From CBDCYS01 sp965224215 (GTDB taxonomy: Bacteria > Acidobacteriota > Terriglobia > Bryobacterales > UBA6623): 64,000 nt of DNA. Of the stretch, positions 1-9,126 are shown in pieces (position 1 is the first letter of the stretch; each line of letters opens with the position of its first letter). The stretch is taken from positions 1 to 64,000 of the forward strand of contig CBDCYS010000060.1 in NCBI GenBank assembly GCA_965224215.1. Direction: 5' to 3'. The notes under the pieces are model-generated. The model saw nothing but the letters and a program-made list of their open reading frames with translations. It did no database searches and was not told where the DNA came from. The position numbers and the translations under genes are program-made.

Positions 1-1682
1 GCAGTGGTTCCAGTGTCCCTTGGAACTTCTCCCAGATCACGTCGATCTCGGCATTATTGGCGATGTCCCTGAGCGTGATGTGGGGCACGCGCTCATAGAC
101 GAACCCCTGCCGGATGTCGTTGTAGGTGAGCACGTCGGAGAATGCCTTCCGTGCGATCTCGGCTTCTTTGAGTTGTCCGTCACGGCTGTCGGAGAGCAGG
201 TAGTAGGGATAGCGCGCTCCCATGATGCGGGCGCGGGCAAGCGCCAGCGCCACACGGGAGGTATCGATGGTGGTCCAGCGGCGGCCCCACTGCTCGGCGA
301 CGTAGGCGGTGGTGCCGGAACCGCAGGTGGGGTCCAAGACGAGGTCGACGAGGTCGGTGGTCATGAGGATACAGCGTTCTATTACTGACGAACTTGTCTG
401 TACTACGTACATCAGACCGGTGCCAATCTGAAGAGATTCCCACCTATCGGTGATTGGCAGAACTGCAAAATCATTGATGAACCGCTTGTAACGGATCGTC
501 TTCGCTCCGGCCGCGATCCTTCCGGCCATTGCCAACCTCTCAAGGTTTGTCGGTGTTGTTTTCCAATGGCTGCCTTCAGACGGATGATAGACACTTCCCT
601 GAAAACCAAACGGCTGCTCAGTTGATGCTTGACCTGAGCTAATGAGGCTGGTATGCCGAAAAATTCGGCCTTCAGGGAGATCTGTGTGTCGCTCAAGTTC
701 ATCTCGTGAAAGCCGCCGCTCCGTTCCGTCGCGAAGCTCGATTTGGTCATATCGATCTGAAGAAACGTGACCGGCTATGCGTGTGTTGTAAAGTTGGCGG
801 TATTTTACATTCCCCTTTGATCTTGCAAACCAGAGGGTAAAATCAACGGTGTTTGCAAGAAGGTTGCCAGCCAGACTCCCTGTTTTCTGAAATTGAATGA
901 TGGAAACGAAGTTCTCTTCCCCAAACACTTCATCCATCAGTGACCGCACCCGATGAATATTCTCGTCCCCAATCTGCACGAAGATCGAGCCGCTTTCCGT
1001 TAGCAGGTCCCGCGCCACGGTCAGCCGGTCACGCAGATACGTCAGATACGAGTGAATCCCATCCCGCCACGTGTCCCGGAATGCCTTCACCTGTTCCGGT
1101 TCTCGGGTGATGTGATCGGCCTTGCCATCCTTGACGTCGCGGCTGGTCGTGGACCACTGGAAGTTGGAGTTGAACTTGATGCCGTAGGGCGGATCGAGGT
1201 AGATGCACTGCACCTTGCCGCGCAGGCCCTCGCGTTCGGCAAGCGATGCCATCACCTGCAAGCTGTCGCCCAGGATCATGCGGTTGGACCAGTTCTGGTC
1301 GTGCTGGTAGAACTCGGTCCTGTCGACGCCTTCGGGGATACCGTTGAAGTCGGCGAAGAGGTTGGTCTGTGCTCCGGGGGCCTCCGCGTGTGCTTCTTTT
1401 GTCTGCCGAAGGAGATCGTCAATCAACACCTTCGGATGAACCTTTTCCTGAATGTAGAGCGGCGAAGCGTAGACAACGAGATCGCTCCAGTCTTGCTCAT
1501 CCTTCCCACGCCAGACGAGTTGGGGGTCGAGGTCGGTGTTCCGTGGATACTTCACCGGCCAGTGGGCTGGCATCGTCTGGTCGAAGCACGGACTGATACT
1601 CGGCGGAGGGGATGTTCTTCCGCTTGGCCTCGTCATGCGTGATCGTTTCGACGGCCTTGCGAGTGCTGCGCCTCTTGGCCAT
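1..1682 (-). pseudogene. Type III-like DNA methyltransferase (Mod), frameshifted and cut by the window edge
   Basis: Modification subunit of a type III-like restriction-modification system; it would methylate DNA to protect it from the neighbouring Res nuclease. The minus strand starts at an ATG at 1682 and reads MAKRRSTRKAVETITHDEAK, but this frame stops at 1497. A second frame takes over near 1555-1570 (PVKYPRNTDLDPQLVW) and, by my spot checks, stays open to base 1. It carries the catalytic DPPYG motif (about 1181-1195) and, further on, the SAM-binding motif DPTCGSGTTAY (about 305-334). DPPY before the SAM motif is the beta-class order of N6-adenine methyltransferases. Both motifs are in the same frame, so one +1 shift explains everything. 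Three bases separate it from Res upstream, so they form one operon. The shift may be a real inactivating mutation or a sequence error; the C-terminus lies outside the window. Confidence 0.82.
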
Positions 1683-1684
1683 AG

Positions 1685-4600
1685 CTAGCTACCCTCAGTC
1701 ACCGGACGTACGGTCACGGTGGTGATCATCTTGTCGAACTTGCCTACGACCTTCGCCGCGAAGTCGGTTTCGATCTCGTAGACCTCGGTGAACTCGGCGA
1801 AGGTCCAGCGTCCATACGTCTTGAGATTATTCACGCCGGGCACCCAGTAGGTATCCATCGTGGATTTCTTTTCCTTCGCGTCCTCGCGCCGGTAACCCTT
1901 GATCTCGACGACCAGGTGCAGCAGATTGTCGGGGCCGTGGCCATCGTCTACCAGGACGATGAAATCGGGCAGATACTTCCGAAGCTGGGAGCCGTAACGA
2001 TACGGCACTTCGAGGCCCAGGTTGTGGTTCTTCGTGTAGGCCACCACGTTCGGATGCGACTCGGCGACGCGGCAGAACTCGGCTTCCCAGTCGCTGTCGA
2101 GCACCACCCAGTTGACGTGGTCCTTGGGCGGTGGACCACTGGTGTCCCAGCGGTCCGCTCGGGACGTGTTGAATCTGACGTGGGCCGTGGAGCCAGTGGG
2201 ATTGTAGGGGTCAAGTAGGGCTTTGATGGGGCGGTGGTCTTCCAGCGCGTTGGTGATGCCGGCGGTGATGCGGTTGCACGCCATGTCGGCCAGTTCCTGA
2301 TACATCAGTTGGGCGGGATAAGTGCTGCCCTTGCAGACGAGACAGGTGTCGAGCCACTGCTTCGTGATGCGTTTGAGCTGGCCGAACAGATAGAGCTTCG
2401 GCTCTTCCCCTGGATCGCGCCATTTCGTGTAGAGCAGGCGCTTGGTGACGTGGAACAGCAGCGTGGACGGCCGCATGTCGCCTAGATGTTCCAGGTTCAG
2501 GTCCACGCCTTCGCCGATGATGCCCGCATTCCGTGTAATGGACGGGCCAACCAGATCGGGGCTGAGTTCGAGAATGGAATCGGCGCTGAAGGTGGCCGTG
2601 AGGCGCTCCTCGGGCAGTTCGACGCGGTAGCCTTCGACGCGAGGGAACTGGATTTCGAGGGCGTCTCGCTCCGGGCGCATGGCTTTGACCTGAACCGTCT
2701 CACGCGGCGGCTGCGGCGGGGCGAGAACGGGCTTGGCCGTGAAGTCGAAGGGAATGCCGAAGATGTCTGCGTATTCGACGTTGAAGAGATTTTCGTCATT
2801 GAGGTCGTAGGATTGGCGGCGCAGCGCACGTCCGATAACCTGTTCGCAGAGGAGCTGGGTACCAAAAGCGCGGATGCCGAGGACGTGGGTGACGGTGTTC
2901 GCATCCCAGCCTTCCGTCAGCATGGACACGGAGACGACACAGCGGATGGAGCCGCCGAGTTGTCCGTGCTTGCCCACGGTGTTCGTGACCTCACGCAGCA
3001 ACTCCTGATCGCTGATGTTGTCCCCGGCACGGGCATCCCCGGTGCGTTCGATGATCTCGCGGCGGAAACGTGCAATCTCGTCGGCGGCCATGCCACGAAA
3101 CTTGTCGTCGAGGGCGTCGCCGGCTTCTAGCTGCTCACTGTCTATCAGCAACGTGTTCGGACGCGCGAGTGGATTCCCTGTGGTTGCGTCGAAATTGCGG
3201 AAGAGAGCCAAGCGACCGTTTTCCAGTGTGGTGGTCCCGTCTTCGTTCTTTCGTTGAAAACCGGAGATGAAATCATAGACCAGCTTCGAGATGGCGGTGT
3301 TCTGGCAGACGATGATGAAGCAGGGTGGCACACGAATGCCCCCTGTCTCCCACAGTTTGAAGGTCTTCTCGTAATGCCCGTAGAGCGCCTCAAGAGCGGT
3401 TTGCAGTCGGGTAGGCAGTTTGAGGGGATCAAGCTCTCCGCCCTGGCCGCGCCCCTTCTTGGGCATCTCCTTGCGGATGTTCTCCCAGAGGTTGCGATAG
3501 ACGGGCATTTCGTCGCCGGGGATGTTCTGGGCGACCGGGACGCGCGGCAGTTTCACGATGCCGCCCTCGATGGCGTCCATCAGCGAGAAGTCGCTCATCG
3601 TCCACGGGAAGAGCGTGCCCTCGGCATAGCCGGATCCGCGCAGGAAGAAGGGCGTGGCGGACAGGTCGATCACACGAGAGCGTCCGAGCTTACGATTCAC
3701 GGCTTCGAGACCCGAGATCCAGAGTCGGGCCGCTTCGTTGTTCTTTTCGGCCTCCTTTCTGTCGTCGCCCTTCAGATGCGCATCGTCCGGCTCCGGTGGC
3801 TTCTCACGGTAGCAATGGTGTGCCTCGTCGTTGAGTACGAGGATGTTTTTGATACCCATCAGATCAGGCATGACACGCTGGAGCATCTGGCCTTCAGTTT
3901 CAGTGGTGTTCAGTTCGTCGCCGGTGCGGCCCTTGAGCAACGCGCGTCCGCCGGCGGACAGATCGATGTGCTCGCGTAACTTGAAGGCGTGGTAGTTGGT
4001 GATGACGATCTTGGCGCGGTTTACGTCGTCGAGCAGGTCGTGCGGCACGAGTTCGCGGCTGGCGTAGTAACTGTCCGGGTCGTTCGGCTGGAGGACGCGG
4101 AGCCGATCCTTGATGGTCAGGCCGGGGGCGACGACCAGAAAGCCTCGGGTGAAGTGTTTGCTGGCGGGATGGCGGATTGCGTTGACCGTTTGCCAGGCGA
4201 TCAACATGGCCATGACAGTTGTCTTGCCAGCCCCGGTGGCCAGTTTCAGCGCGAGGCGCATCAATTCAGGATTGGCGTCCTTGTTAGCTCTTGCCAAATG
4301 GTCGAGCAATCGTTTGCCGCCCTTGAAGTGCGTCGCGACCTCGGTCAGCCAAATCGCGGTTTCGACGGCTTCCACCTGACAAAAGAATGGGCGGATGCTG
4401 CCGAACGGGTGGTGCCGCCAGTGCTGGAGCAGGCGCGCCGTTTCCGGGCTGACCTGCCACTGGGCGGGGTTAGGCAAGGCCCGCCACATATCCACGTTCT
4501 GGCGCACTTCATTGATGATGGAGGTCGGATCGTATTGCTGTTCCTTGGTGGAGAGTCCCTTCCCCTCGTCGAACACCATCTCGGCCTGCTGCCGGACCTG

Positions 4601-4762
4601 TTTCCGCTTCTTCGGCTTCGGAATCGGCGAGATGAACTCGGCGCGGCGACGGCGGTCCAAGACCTGCTGAGTCGGCTGCCCCTGGGAGTCCAGCTCCCAG
4701 TGCCGCTGTGGGCACTCGTAGGGCGAGTTCAGGATGGGGTGGTCGAAGAATGGGTTAGACAA
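1685..4762 (-). CDS. Type III-like restriction endonuclease, helicase-nuclease subunit (Res, BPTD_3080-like)
   Basis: ATP-dependent restriction subunit of about 1025 residues, expected to translocate on DNA and cleave unmodified sites with the Mod partner. Visible superfamily 2 motifs: Walker A LATGAGKTT near residue 185, DEAH in VLNDEAHHCY near 310, SATPF near 370, and motifs V/VI in TEGWDANTVTHVLGIRAFGT followed by QVIGRALRRQ near 620-650. The C-terminus has a PD-(D/E)xK nuclease signature, LPDFIVLV followed by LVVEIKGYR, near residues 940-970. I chose the TTG at 4762 (product begins SNPFFDHPILN) because it has a purine-rich AGGGGG about nine bases upstream and matches the usual start of the family; the frame also allows a TTG at 4783. 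The gene is intact, in contrast to the frameshifted mod three bases downstream. Confidence 0.9.
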   Translation of the reverse strand: MSNPFFDHPILNSPYECPQRHWELDSQGQPTQQVLDRRRRAEFISPIPKPKKRKQVRQQAEMVFDEGKGLSTKEQQYDPTSIINEVRQNVDMWRALPNPAQWQVSPETARLLQHWRHHPFGSIRPFFCQVEAVETAIWLTEVATHFKGGKRLLDHLARANKDANPELMRLALKLATGAGKTTVMAMLIAWQTVNAIRHPASKHFTRGFLVVAPGLTIKDRLRVLQPNDPDSYYASRELVPHDLLDDVNRAKIVITNYHAFKLREHIDLSAGGRALLKGRTGDELNTTETEGQMLQRVMPDLMGIKNILVLNDEAHHCYREKPPEPDDAHLKGDDRKEAEKNNEAARLWISGLEAVNRKLGRSRVIDLSATPFFLRGSGYAEGTLFPWTMSDFSLMDAIEGGIVKLPRVPVAQNIPGDEMPVYRNLWENIRKEMPKKGRGQGGELDPLKLPTRLQTALEALYGHYEKTFKLWETGGIRVPPCFIIVCQNTAISKLVYDFISGFQRKNEDGTTTLENGRLALFRNFDATTGNPLARPNTLLIDSEQLEAGDALDDKFRGMAADEIARFRREIIERTGDARAGDNISDQELLREVTNTVGKHGQLGGSIRCVVSVSMLTEGWDANTVTHVLGIRAFGTQLLCEQVIGRALRRQSYDLNDENLFNVEYADIFGIPFDFTAKPVLAPPQPPRETVQVKAMRPERDALEIQFPRVEGYRVELPEERLTATFSADSILELSPDLVGPSITRNAGIIGEGVDLNLEHLGDMRPSTLLFHVTKRLLYTKWRDPGEEPKLYLFGQLKRITKQWLDTCLVCKGSTYPAQLMYQELADMACNRITAGITNALEDHRPIKALLDPYNPTGSTAHVRFNTSRADRWDTSGPPPKDHVNWVVLDSDWEAEFCRVAESHPNVVAYTKNHNLGLEVPYRYGSQLRKYLPDFIVLVDDGHGPDNLLHLVVEIKGYRREDAKEKKSTMDTYWVPGVNNLKTYGRWTFAEFTEVYEIETDFAAKVVGKFDKMITTVTVRPVTEGS

Positions 4763-4842
4763 GTTGATACACCCCCTGAACAAGACTCATGCCAACCAGT
4801 CCTCGAATGTCAAACTTTCGGTACTTATCCAATCCGCTACGG

Positions 4843-6537
4843 TCACTCACCGACTGCTTCGGGATGACGGCGATACTCCATGAGCGCCGACCGACCCAAA
4901 ACCTCGACGATGCGCACTCGCATTTCCCGTCCGTCCGCATCCGTGAGACGCACATCCTCGCCGGGGACGAAATGAACCGGCTGTTGCCTACCCTCGTTAA
5001 TGGCAATGTTGGAAGCGTAGAGGTAGGTCCGGTCCAGGGTATCGCGAATGGGATCCAGTCTCCCGGTCAACCCTGGCACATGACCGGTTCCCTCGGGGAA
5101 AATAACCGAGCCCCCTTGCGGTAGAAGTTTGAGTTCTACCACAAGCGCTCGCTGGCTTGGCGTCCACTCCCGTTCTAGGTGTGCGGTGTATCCGGCGGCG
5201 GCGGTGAACACCGTCATGGGAAGATGGGTTGAGTGCAAATCGACGGCGGCCTCACCGTGTTCGTCCGTGGTCACAAGTTTCCAGGTCTTGTTCGGAAATA
5301 GCGCAAGGACGCTGGTACCGGCAATTGGCCGACCGGCGGCGAAGACGGATATGATGTGGTCGGAGTCCGGCAAACTGGCCGCTCGCAGCATGCGCCAGGG
5401 TATCAGCCGCCCGTCCGCACGCTGTTGAAATTGATCGCCGCCGTAGGCGACTGCAACGTCACAGGGACGGGGTAGCTCACTAAAATGCCGCCGAACACGC
5501 TTTGCGCCATCGAAAAAGCTCGACGATGCGGTCGCGGCGGACTTCGCTTCGATCAGCGTGATGCGAGCCGGTTGCTCGATGACGAGGTCGATTTCGGCAC
5601 CGTTGCTATCACGATAGAATGACAGACCGCCCGTCTCGCCCCGGTTGGTTCGGTGTTTCACGATCTCCGAGACGACCCAGGTTTCAAAGATCGAGCCGCG
5701 AAGTGGATGCGATCGAAGCTGCTCCGGCGTACGGATACCCAGAAGCCAACAGACCAGGCCGGTGTCGTAAAAGAACAGTTTCGGCATCTTCACGAGCCGC
5801 TTGCGCAGGTTTGCGTGAAACGCCGGCAGGCGGAAGACGATAAAGCTGGCCTCCAGAATGCTCATCCAGGCCTTTGCGCTCGGCTGTGAAATGGCGCAGT
5901 CGTTGGCCAGTGACGAGTAGTTGAGCAACTGCGCGGTACGGCCAGCGCAAAACTCGACGAACCGTTGGAATATCGTGAGGTCGCCGACATTGCTGATCGT
6001 TCGCACATCCCGCTCGAGATAGGTGGCAACATATGAGCGGAGCCAAACCACCGGATCGAGGTTGCGATCGAAGATGCGGGGGTACCCGCCGGCAAAAAGA
6101 GTCTCTTCGAGGCTCTTGGGGTGTCGGGCGAAGCGAGTGACCTCGCCACGGGTCAGCGGAAGCAAGTGATGCATCGCTGTCCGTCCGGCTAACGATTGGC
6201 TAACCGACTCCAACAAGGACAAGTTTTGCGAGCCGGTCAGAACCCAGCGCCCAGGCGACGGGTCGTCGTCGATGATGCCTTGCAGATACGAGAGCAGGTT
6301 GGGAACGCGTTGCACCTCGTCGATGATGGCACCTTTGGAGAATTGAGCCAGGAATGCCCGCGGATCTTCCGTCGCGAACGCGCGTACGTCTGGAGCCTCA
6401 AGCGTCACGTATGGATGCTGCGGAAACACGGCTCGGCATAACGTGGTCTTGCCGCTTTGCCGAGGCCCGGTGAGCGTAACGGCCGGTGATTGGGACGCCG
6501 CCCTCAACAGGTTCGGCGTGAGATCACGATCGATCAT
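4843..6537 (-). CDS. AAA_14/DUF4143 ATPase with a C-terminal restriction-system-associated extension
   Basis: A 564-residue protein. Residues 1 to about 385 form a typical AAA_14 ATPase plus DUF4143 protein: Walker A TGPRQSGKTT near 23-32, Walker B GAIIDEVQRVP near 68, sensor region WVLTGSQN, and a C-terminal RDSNGAEIDLVIE that resembles a PD-(D/E)xK-like fold. Proteins of this family are common and mostly uncharacterised. Residues from about 390 to 564 are a separate, beta-rich-looking module (ISVFAAGRPIAGTSVLALFP ... ALMEYRR). From memory this module resembles a small accessory protein found beside BPTD_3080-type restriction genes; a search would be needed to confirm this. The gene lies 80 bp upstream of res on the same strand and probably belongs to the same defence operon. 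The ORF is continuous across the junction, so this is a true fusion. Confidence 0.78.
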   Translation of the reverse strand: MIDRDLTPNLLRAASQSPAVTLTGPRQSGKTTLCRAVFPQHPYVTLEAPDVRAFATEDPRAFLAQFSKGAIIDEVQRVPNLLSYLQGIIDDDPSPGRWVLTGSQNLSLLESVSQSLAGRTAMHHLLPLTRGEVTRFARHPKSLEETLFAGGYPRIFDRNLDPVVWLRSYVATYLERDVRTISNVGDLTIFQRFVEFCAGRTAQLLNYSSLANDCAISQPSAKAWMSILEASFIVFRLPAFHANLRKRLVKMPKLFFYDTGLVCWLLGIRTPEQLRSHPLRGSIFETWVVSEIVKHRTNRGETGGLSFYRDSNGAEIDLVIEQPARITLIEAKSAATASSSFFDGAKRVRRHFSELPRPCDVAVAYGGDQFQQRADGRLIPWRMLRAASLPDSDHIISVFAAGRPIAGTSVLALFPNKTWKLVTTDEHGEAAVDLHSTHLPMTVFTAAAGYTAHLEREWTPSQRALVVELKLLPQGGSVIFPEGTGHVPGLTGRLDPIRDTLDRTYLYASNIAINEGRQQPVHFVPGEDVRLTDADGREMRVRIVEVLGRSALMEYRRHPEAVGE

Positions 6538-7223
6538 TATAAGTCAGAGTCTAACAGGGATGCTATGCTATTTCAAATACTCAACTTGGCTTATCATGTA
6601 ATGACCTCCCATCGCCGGTTGCGCCTGAGAAATCGCTGGCGTCCAAGCGGACCTCGAATCAAAAGGACGTCGAGGTCTTTCCAAAGCGTTGACTGAATGT
6701 AAGACCCGGCCCGCAGCCGCGCAAGGATTTATTCAAGTCTATGAAAGCAGGCTGGTTGGGCGGGCACGGGGGGATCTCCTACTCTACTACATGTTAGGGA
6801 GCGATCCGGCATTATGGCCTGCCCGCGAGCGGTGGGAGGGGGAGTTGATCGCGCATGATAAGGATATTATCATTCATGGTTTGGGCGAACGCCGAAAGGA
6901 ACCTTTCGGCCCTACCAGCCGCCTTGAGCCGCGGCCGAGCGGCGCTGTCACCCGCAGAGGGCCGTAGCGAAGCGTAGGAGCCGCGCCAGCGGCTTGACTC
7001 GCCCCTACCATGTTGTGAGACGCTCCAGTGCGTCGTCAATTCCGGGGCGTTCTTTGCGGGGAACGAGAGGACGAGCCGCCGAGAGCACCTGCCCTGGTGT
7101 TACGATGTTCTGACCCATAGGAACGGGCTAGCCTCGTAAGAGCAGGACGTGAAAGATTCCTCGTTCGCCTCCAGCACAAGGACACCTATCTCTGTAACCA
7201 GAAAGGAGCCGACCATGAAAAAA
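6538..7223. other. Intergenic region upstream of the restriction operon
   Basis: About 690 bp without a convincing gene. It should hold the promoter of the leftward restriction operon. Short plus-strand ORFs here have no recognisable features. At its right end is a good ribosome-binding site (AAAGGAG at about 7201) followed by ATGAAAAAA at 7215. That looks like the start of a gene beginning MKK, cut after three codons by the left end of the IS1595-like element. No remnant of the kinase N-lobe that should precede the kinase fragment at 9126 was seen here. Confidence 0.5.
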
Positions 7224-7248
7224 CCGTAATTATCTACTTGACGCAAGG
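7224..7248 (+). repeat. Left terminal inverted repeat of the IS1595-like element
   Basis: Begins CCGTAATTATCTACTTGAC. It pairs with 9102-9126 over 25 bp with one mismatch (G versus A at the twentieth base). This is direct sequence evidence for the element boundary. Confidence 0.9.
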
Positions 7249-7274
7249 GTGGGTGCCGTGGTAGCCTCGCTTTT

Positions 7275-8075
7275 ATGCTATCGCCATCCGCTAGGCAGAA
7301 AATTGCCAATGAGGCTATCAACTTTATACTTCAGGCTTTCTACGCTGGCGTGGTGTACTCCGTGTTAGCAGCAGGTGGAACAATATACGCTTGGATTACC
7401 GGAGCGGATCAGCAATGGGTTTTTTTGGGCCTAGGTGCGCTCGGAACCCTGTTTCTTGTCTTGGTGACCACTGGTGTCGTCGTTTGGCAACGCTCCAAAT
7501 CAAAGCCGCTACAGACGGTTGGTCGTAAGGGATATTTGGATTTCAGAAAGGACGCGGAGGCTGCAATTCACCAACTACAAGTGGACATCCCCAAGATTAC
7601 GGCAATAAATCAGCGGATGGGCGAGATCGCGTCGAATGCTTCAAAACGTCCAGATACATCCTCGCACCGCGCGATCCACGCAGGAGTCGTAAAGGTATCA
7701 AAAAAGATCAATCGGCAGGCGAGCATTATGAGGATTCGCTCGGGTCCCGTAAAGCGCAACGTTGACCTACTCATCGAAAGCATAACCGGATGGTCTGATT
7801 GGGTCCGGAAGCGGCAGGGACCAGATGAAATTCAGTCGCTTCTCCCACTGATCCGATCTATTGGGGCTCCGCTTCAACAGACTATTTCTAGTCTAGAATC
7901 GTTTCAGGCGAGTCTACAGGTGAACATTCGAGAGATGAGTCAGGAGATGGATTTGGCTGGAGGGGCATTTCACAGTGAAATGGACGCGGTTCTCAAGCGG
8001 ATAAAGCAGCTCCGTGCGTGCTGTCAGCAGCAGATTTCCCTATTAGATCCTTATACTTCAGGGAGTCCGAGTTAA
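7275..8075 (+). CDS. Passenger gene: two-TM membrane protein with a long helical cytoplasmic part
   Basis: A 266-residue protein that I cannot assign to a family. There are two hydrophobic segments near residues 19-41 (FYAGVVYSVLAAGGTIYAWI) and 47-70 (VFLGLGALGTLFLVLVTTGV), followed by a basic stretch (WQRSKSK). About 190 residues of predicted amphipathic helix come next, rich in Q, S, I and L, consistent with coiled coil or a helical bundle. It lies wholly inside the IS1595-like element and runs towards the transposase, overlapping its 3' end by 83 bp. Its base composition looks more AT-rich than neighbouring chromosomal genes, which fits recent acquisition with the element. The ribosome-binding site is weak. 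A signalling, toxin-like or exclusion role is possible, but nothing in the sequence proves it. Confidence 0.7.
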   Translation: MLSPSARQKIANEAINFILQAFYAGVVYSVLAAGGTIYAWITGADQQWVFLGLGALGTLFLVLVTTGVVVWQRSKSKPLQTVGRKGYLDFRKDAEAAIHQLQVDIPKITAINQRMGEIASNASKRPDTSSHRAIHAGVVKVSKKINRQASIMRIRSGPVKRNVDLLIESITGWSDWVRKRQGPDEIQSLLPLIRSIGAPLQQTISSLESFQASLQVNIREMSQEMDLAGGAFHSEMDAVLKRIKQLRACCQQQISLLDPYTSGSPS

Positions 8076-8928
8076 TGAGCCGCAGCAGGGTGTCCCGAAA
8101 CAAATACGGATTGTTCCGATTGTCGAACCGAAACTCGAACTCATCAAGGTAGGCAGGAAGATGCTTCACGCTGACTTTATGATAGGCACCGACAACAGAC
8201 CGCTTGAAGAGCGAGAACGCGCCCTCGATCGAGTTCGTGTGGACATCGCCGCGAACCCACTCGTCAGCGGAATGGTTTACGCTCTCGTGCTTGGTTTTCT
8301 CATCGCCAATGCCTTTGTAGGCTTCGTAGTCGTCGGTATAGATGTTCTCGGCATCCGGGGCGTGCTCCTCAATGAATCCGTGAAGCGTTTCGCGATTGCG
8401 CCGCTTGCCGACCGTCAGCCGGATATTGCCATCGCGTTCGATAGCCCCGAGAACCATCGTTTTGTTCCCCGTGTATCCCCGGCCCATGCCCTTGGCCTTA
8501 CCGCCGACCCAGGTCTCATCGACTTCGACGGTGCCTTCAAGGGGCTCGGTGTCGGCGTCCTTCATGGCGGCTCGGATACGATGGCAGAGATACCAAGCGG
8601 TCTTGTAGGCTACTTTCAGGGTGCGCTTGAGTTGGTTGGCCGAAATCCCTTTGCGGGATTCGCACATCAGGTAGATGGCCGCGAACCACTTGGGAAGCGG
8701 CAAGTGAGAATCATGGAAGATTGTCCCGGCGGTAACGGAGAACTGGTACCGGCATGAGTCGCAATCGAACTGTCCGCGCTTGTGGATTCGAGAGATCTTC
8801 TCGTTTTCGCATCGTGGGCACTGTATACCCTTGGGCCAGCGTAAGCCCTCAAGGTAGGAGCGGCATTTCTCTTCAGAGTGGAACCGGTCCATTAGCGTCA
8901 TCAAATCGATATTTGCGGTGGAAGCCAT
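7993..8928 (-). CDS. IS1595-family transposase
   Basis: A 311-residue transposase. The N-terminus has a zinc-ribbon (CPRC near residue 38 and CDSC near 55), typical of the IS1595 family. The catalytic core shows EVDETWVGG (first Asp, near 138), IYTDDYEAYKGI (second Asp, near 196) and a third motif in HTNSIEGAFSLFKR (near 230). The length is normal and no frameshift is seen, so the protein may be active. It is transcribed leftward from a short divergent intergenic region of 4 bp shared with the small ORF at 8933. Its 3' end overlaps the 3' end of the passenger gene, so the two genes could interfere through antisense transcription. Confidence 0.93.
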   Translation of the reverse strand: MASTANIDLMTLMDRFHSEEKCRSYLEGLRWPKGIQCPRCENEKISRIHKRGQFDCDSCRYQFSVTAGTIFHDSHLPLPKWFAAIYLMCESRKGISANQLKRTLKVAYKTAWYLCHRIRAAMKDADTEPLEGTVEVDETWVGGKAKGMGRGYTGNKTMVLGAIERDGNIRLTVGKRRNRETLHGFIEEHAPDAENIYTDDYEAYKGIGDEKTKHESVNHSADEWVRGDVHTNSIEGAFSLFKRSVVGAYHKVSVKHLPAYLDEFEFRFDNRNNPYLFRDTLLRLINSDSLKYKDLIGKSAADSTHGAALSA

Positions 8929-8932
8929 AGCT

Positions 8933-9085
8933 ATGACCAGAAAGAAACCAGAGAAGGATCTAACGACCGACGAAGCGATGCGGAGGATCTTCCCGAAGAA
9001 GGTACGCGAAGAACTTCACCGAGTAGCGCACGAGAAGGACGACAAAGAACTGAAAGGAAAGAAGACAACCCGATCACAAGAATAG
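8933..9085 (+). CDS. Small basic protein (50 residues) divergent from the IS1595 transposase
   Basis: An ATG at 8933 opens a 50-codon frame (MTRKKPEKDLTTDEAMRRIF ... TTRSQE) ending in TAG at 9083-9085. The product is strongly charged (Lys/Arg/Glu/Asp-rich) and predicted helical, with a LTTDEAMRRIFPKKVREEL core that could be a small DNA-binding or accessory protein. It is divergent from the transposase with only 4 bp between the two start codons, so they must share a promoter region, and it lies within the inverted repeats. I recall similar short ORFs next to some transposases, but no function is known to me. Possible roles are transposition regulator or antitoxin-like protein; this is inference from position only. 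Confidence 0.6.
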   Translation: MTRKKPEKDLTTDEAMRRIFPKKVREELHRVAHEKDDKELKGKKTTRSQE

Positions 9086-9101
9086 TATACTATGGTTATG
9101 A

Positions 9102-9126
9102 CCTTGTGTCAAGTAGATAATTACGG
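9102..9126 (-). repeat. Right terminal inverted repeat of the IS1595-like element
   Basis: Reverse complement of the left repeat at 7224-7248, 24 of 25 bases matching. The kinase fragment becomes readable immediately inside or beyond this boundary, so the element end and the truncation point coincide. Confidence 0.9.

Larger units (their letters stand above)
7224..9126. mobile_element. IS1595-family insertion sequence with a passenger gene (about 1.9 kb)
   Basis: A 1903-bp element bounded by 25-bp inverted repeats (7224-7248 and 9102-9126) that differ at one position. It contains an IS1595-type transposase on the minus strand (7993-8928), a 50-residue ORF divergent from the transposase (8933-9085), and a 266-residue membrane protein gene (7275-8075) whose 3' end overlaps the transposase 3' end convergently by 83 bp. 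The expected 8-bp target duplication is not present: the outer flanks are TGAAAAAA on the left and AAGGATCG on the right. This implies adjacent deletion or recombination after insertion. Passenger genes are known in some IS1595 subgroups, but I do not recognise this cargo. Confidence 0.85.
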
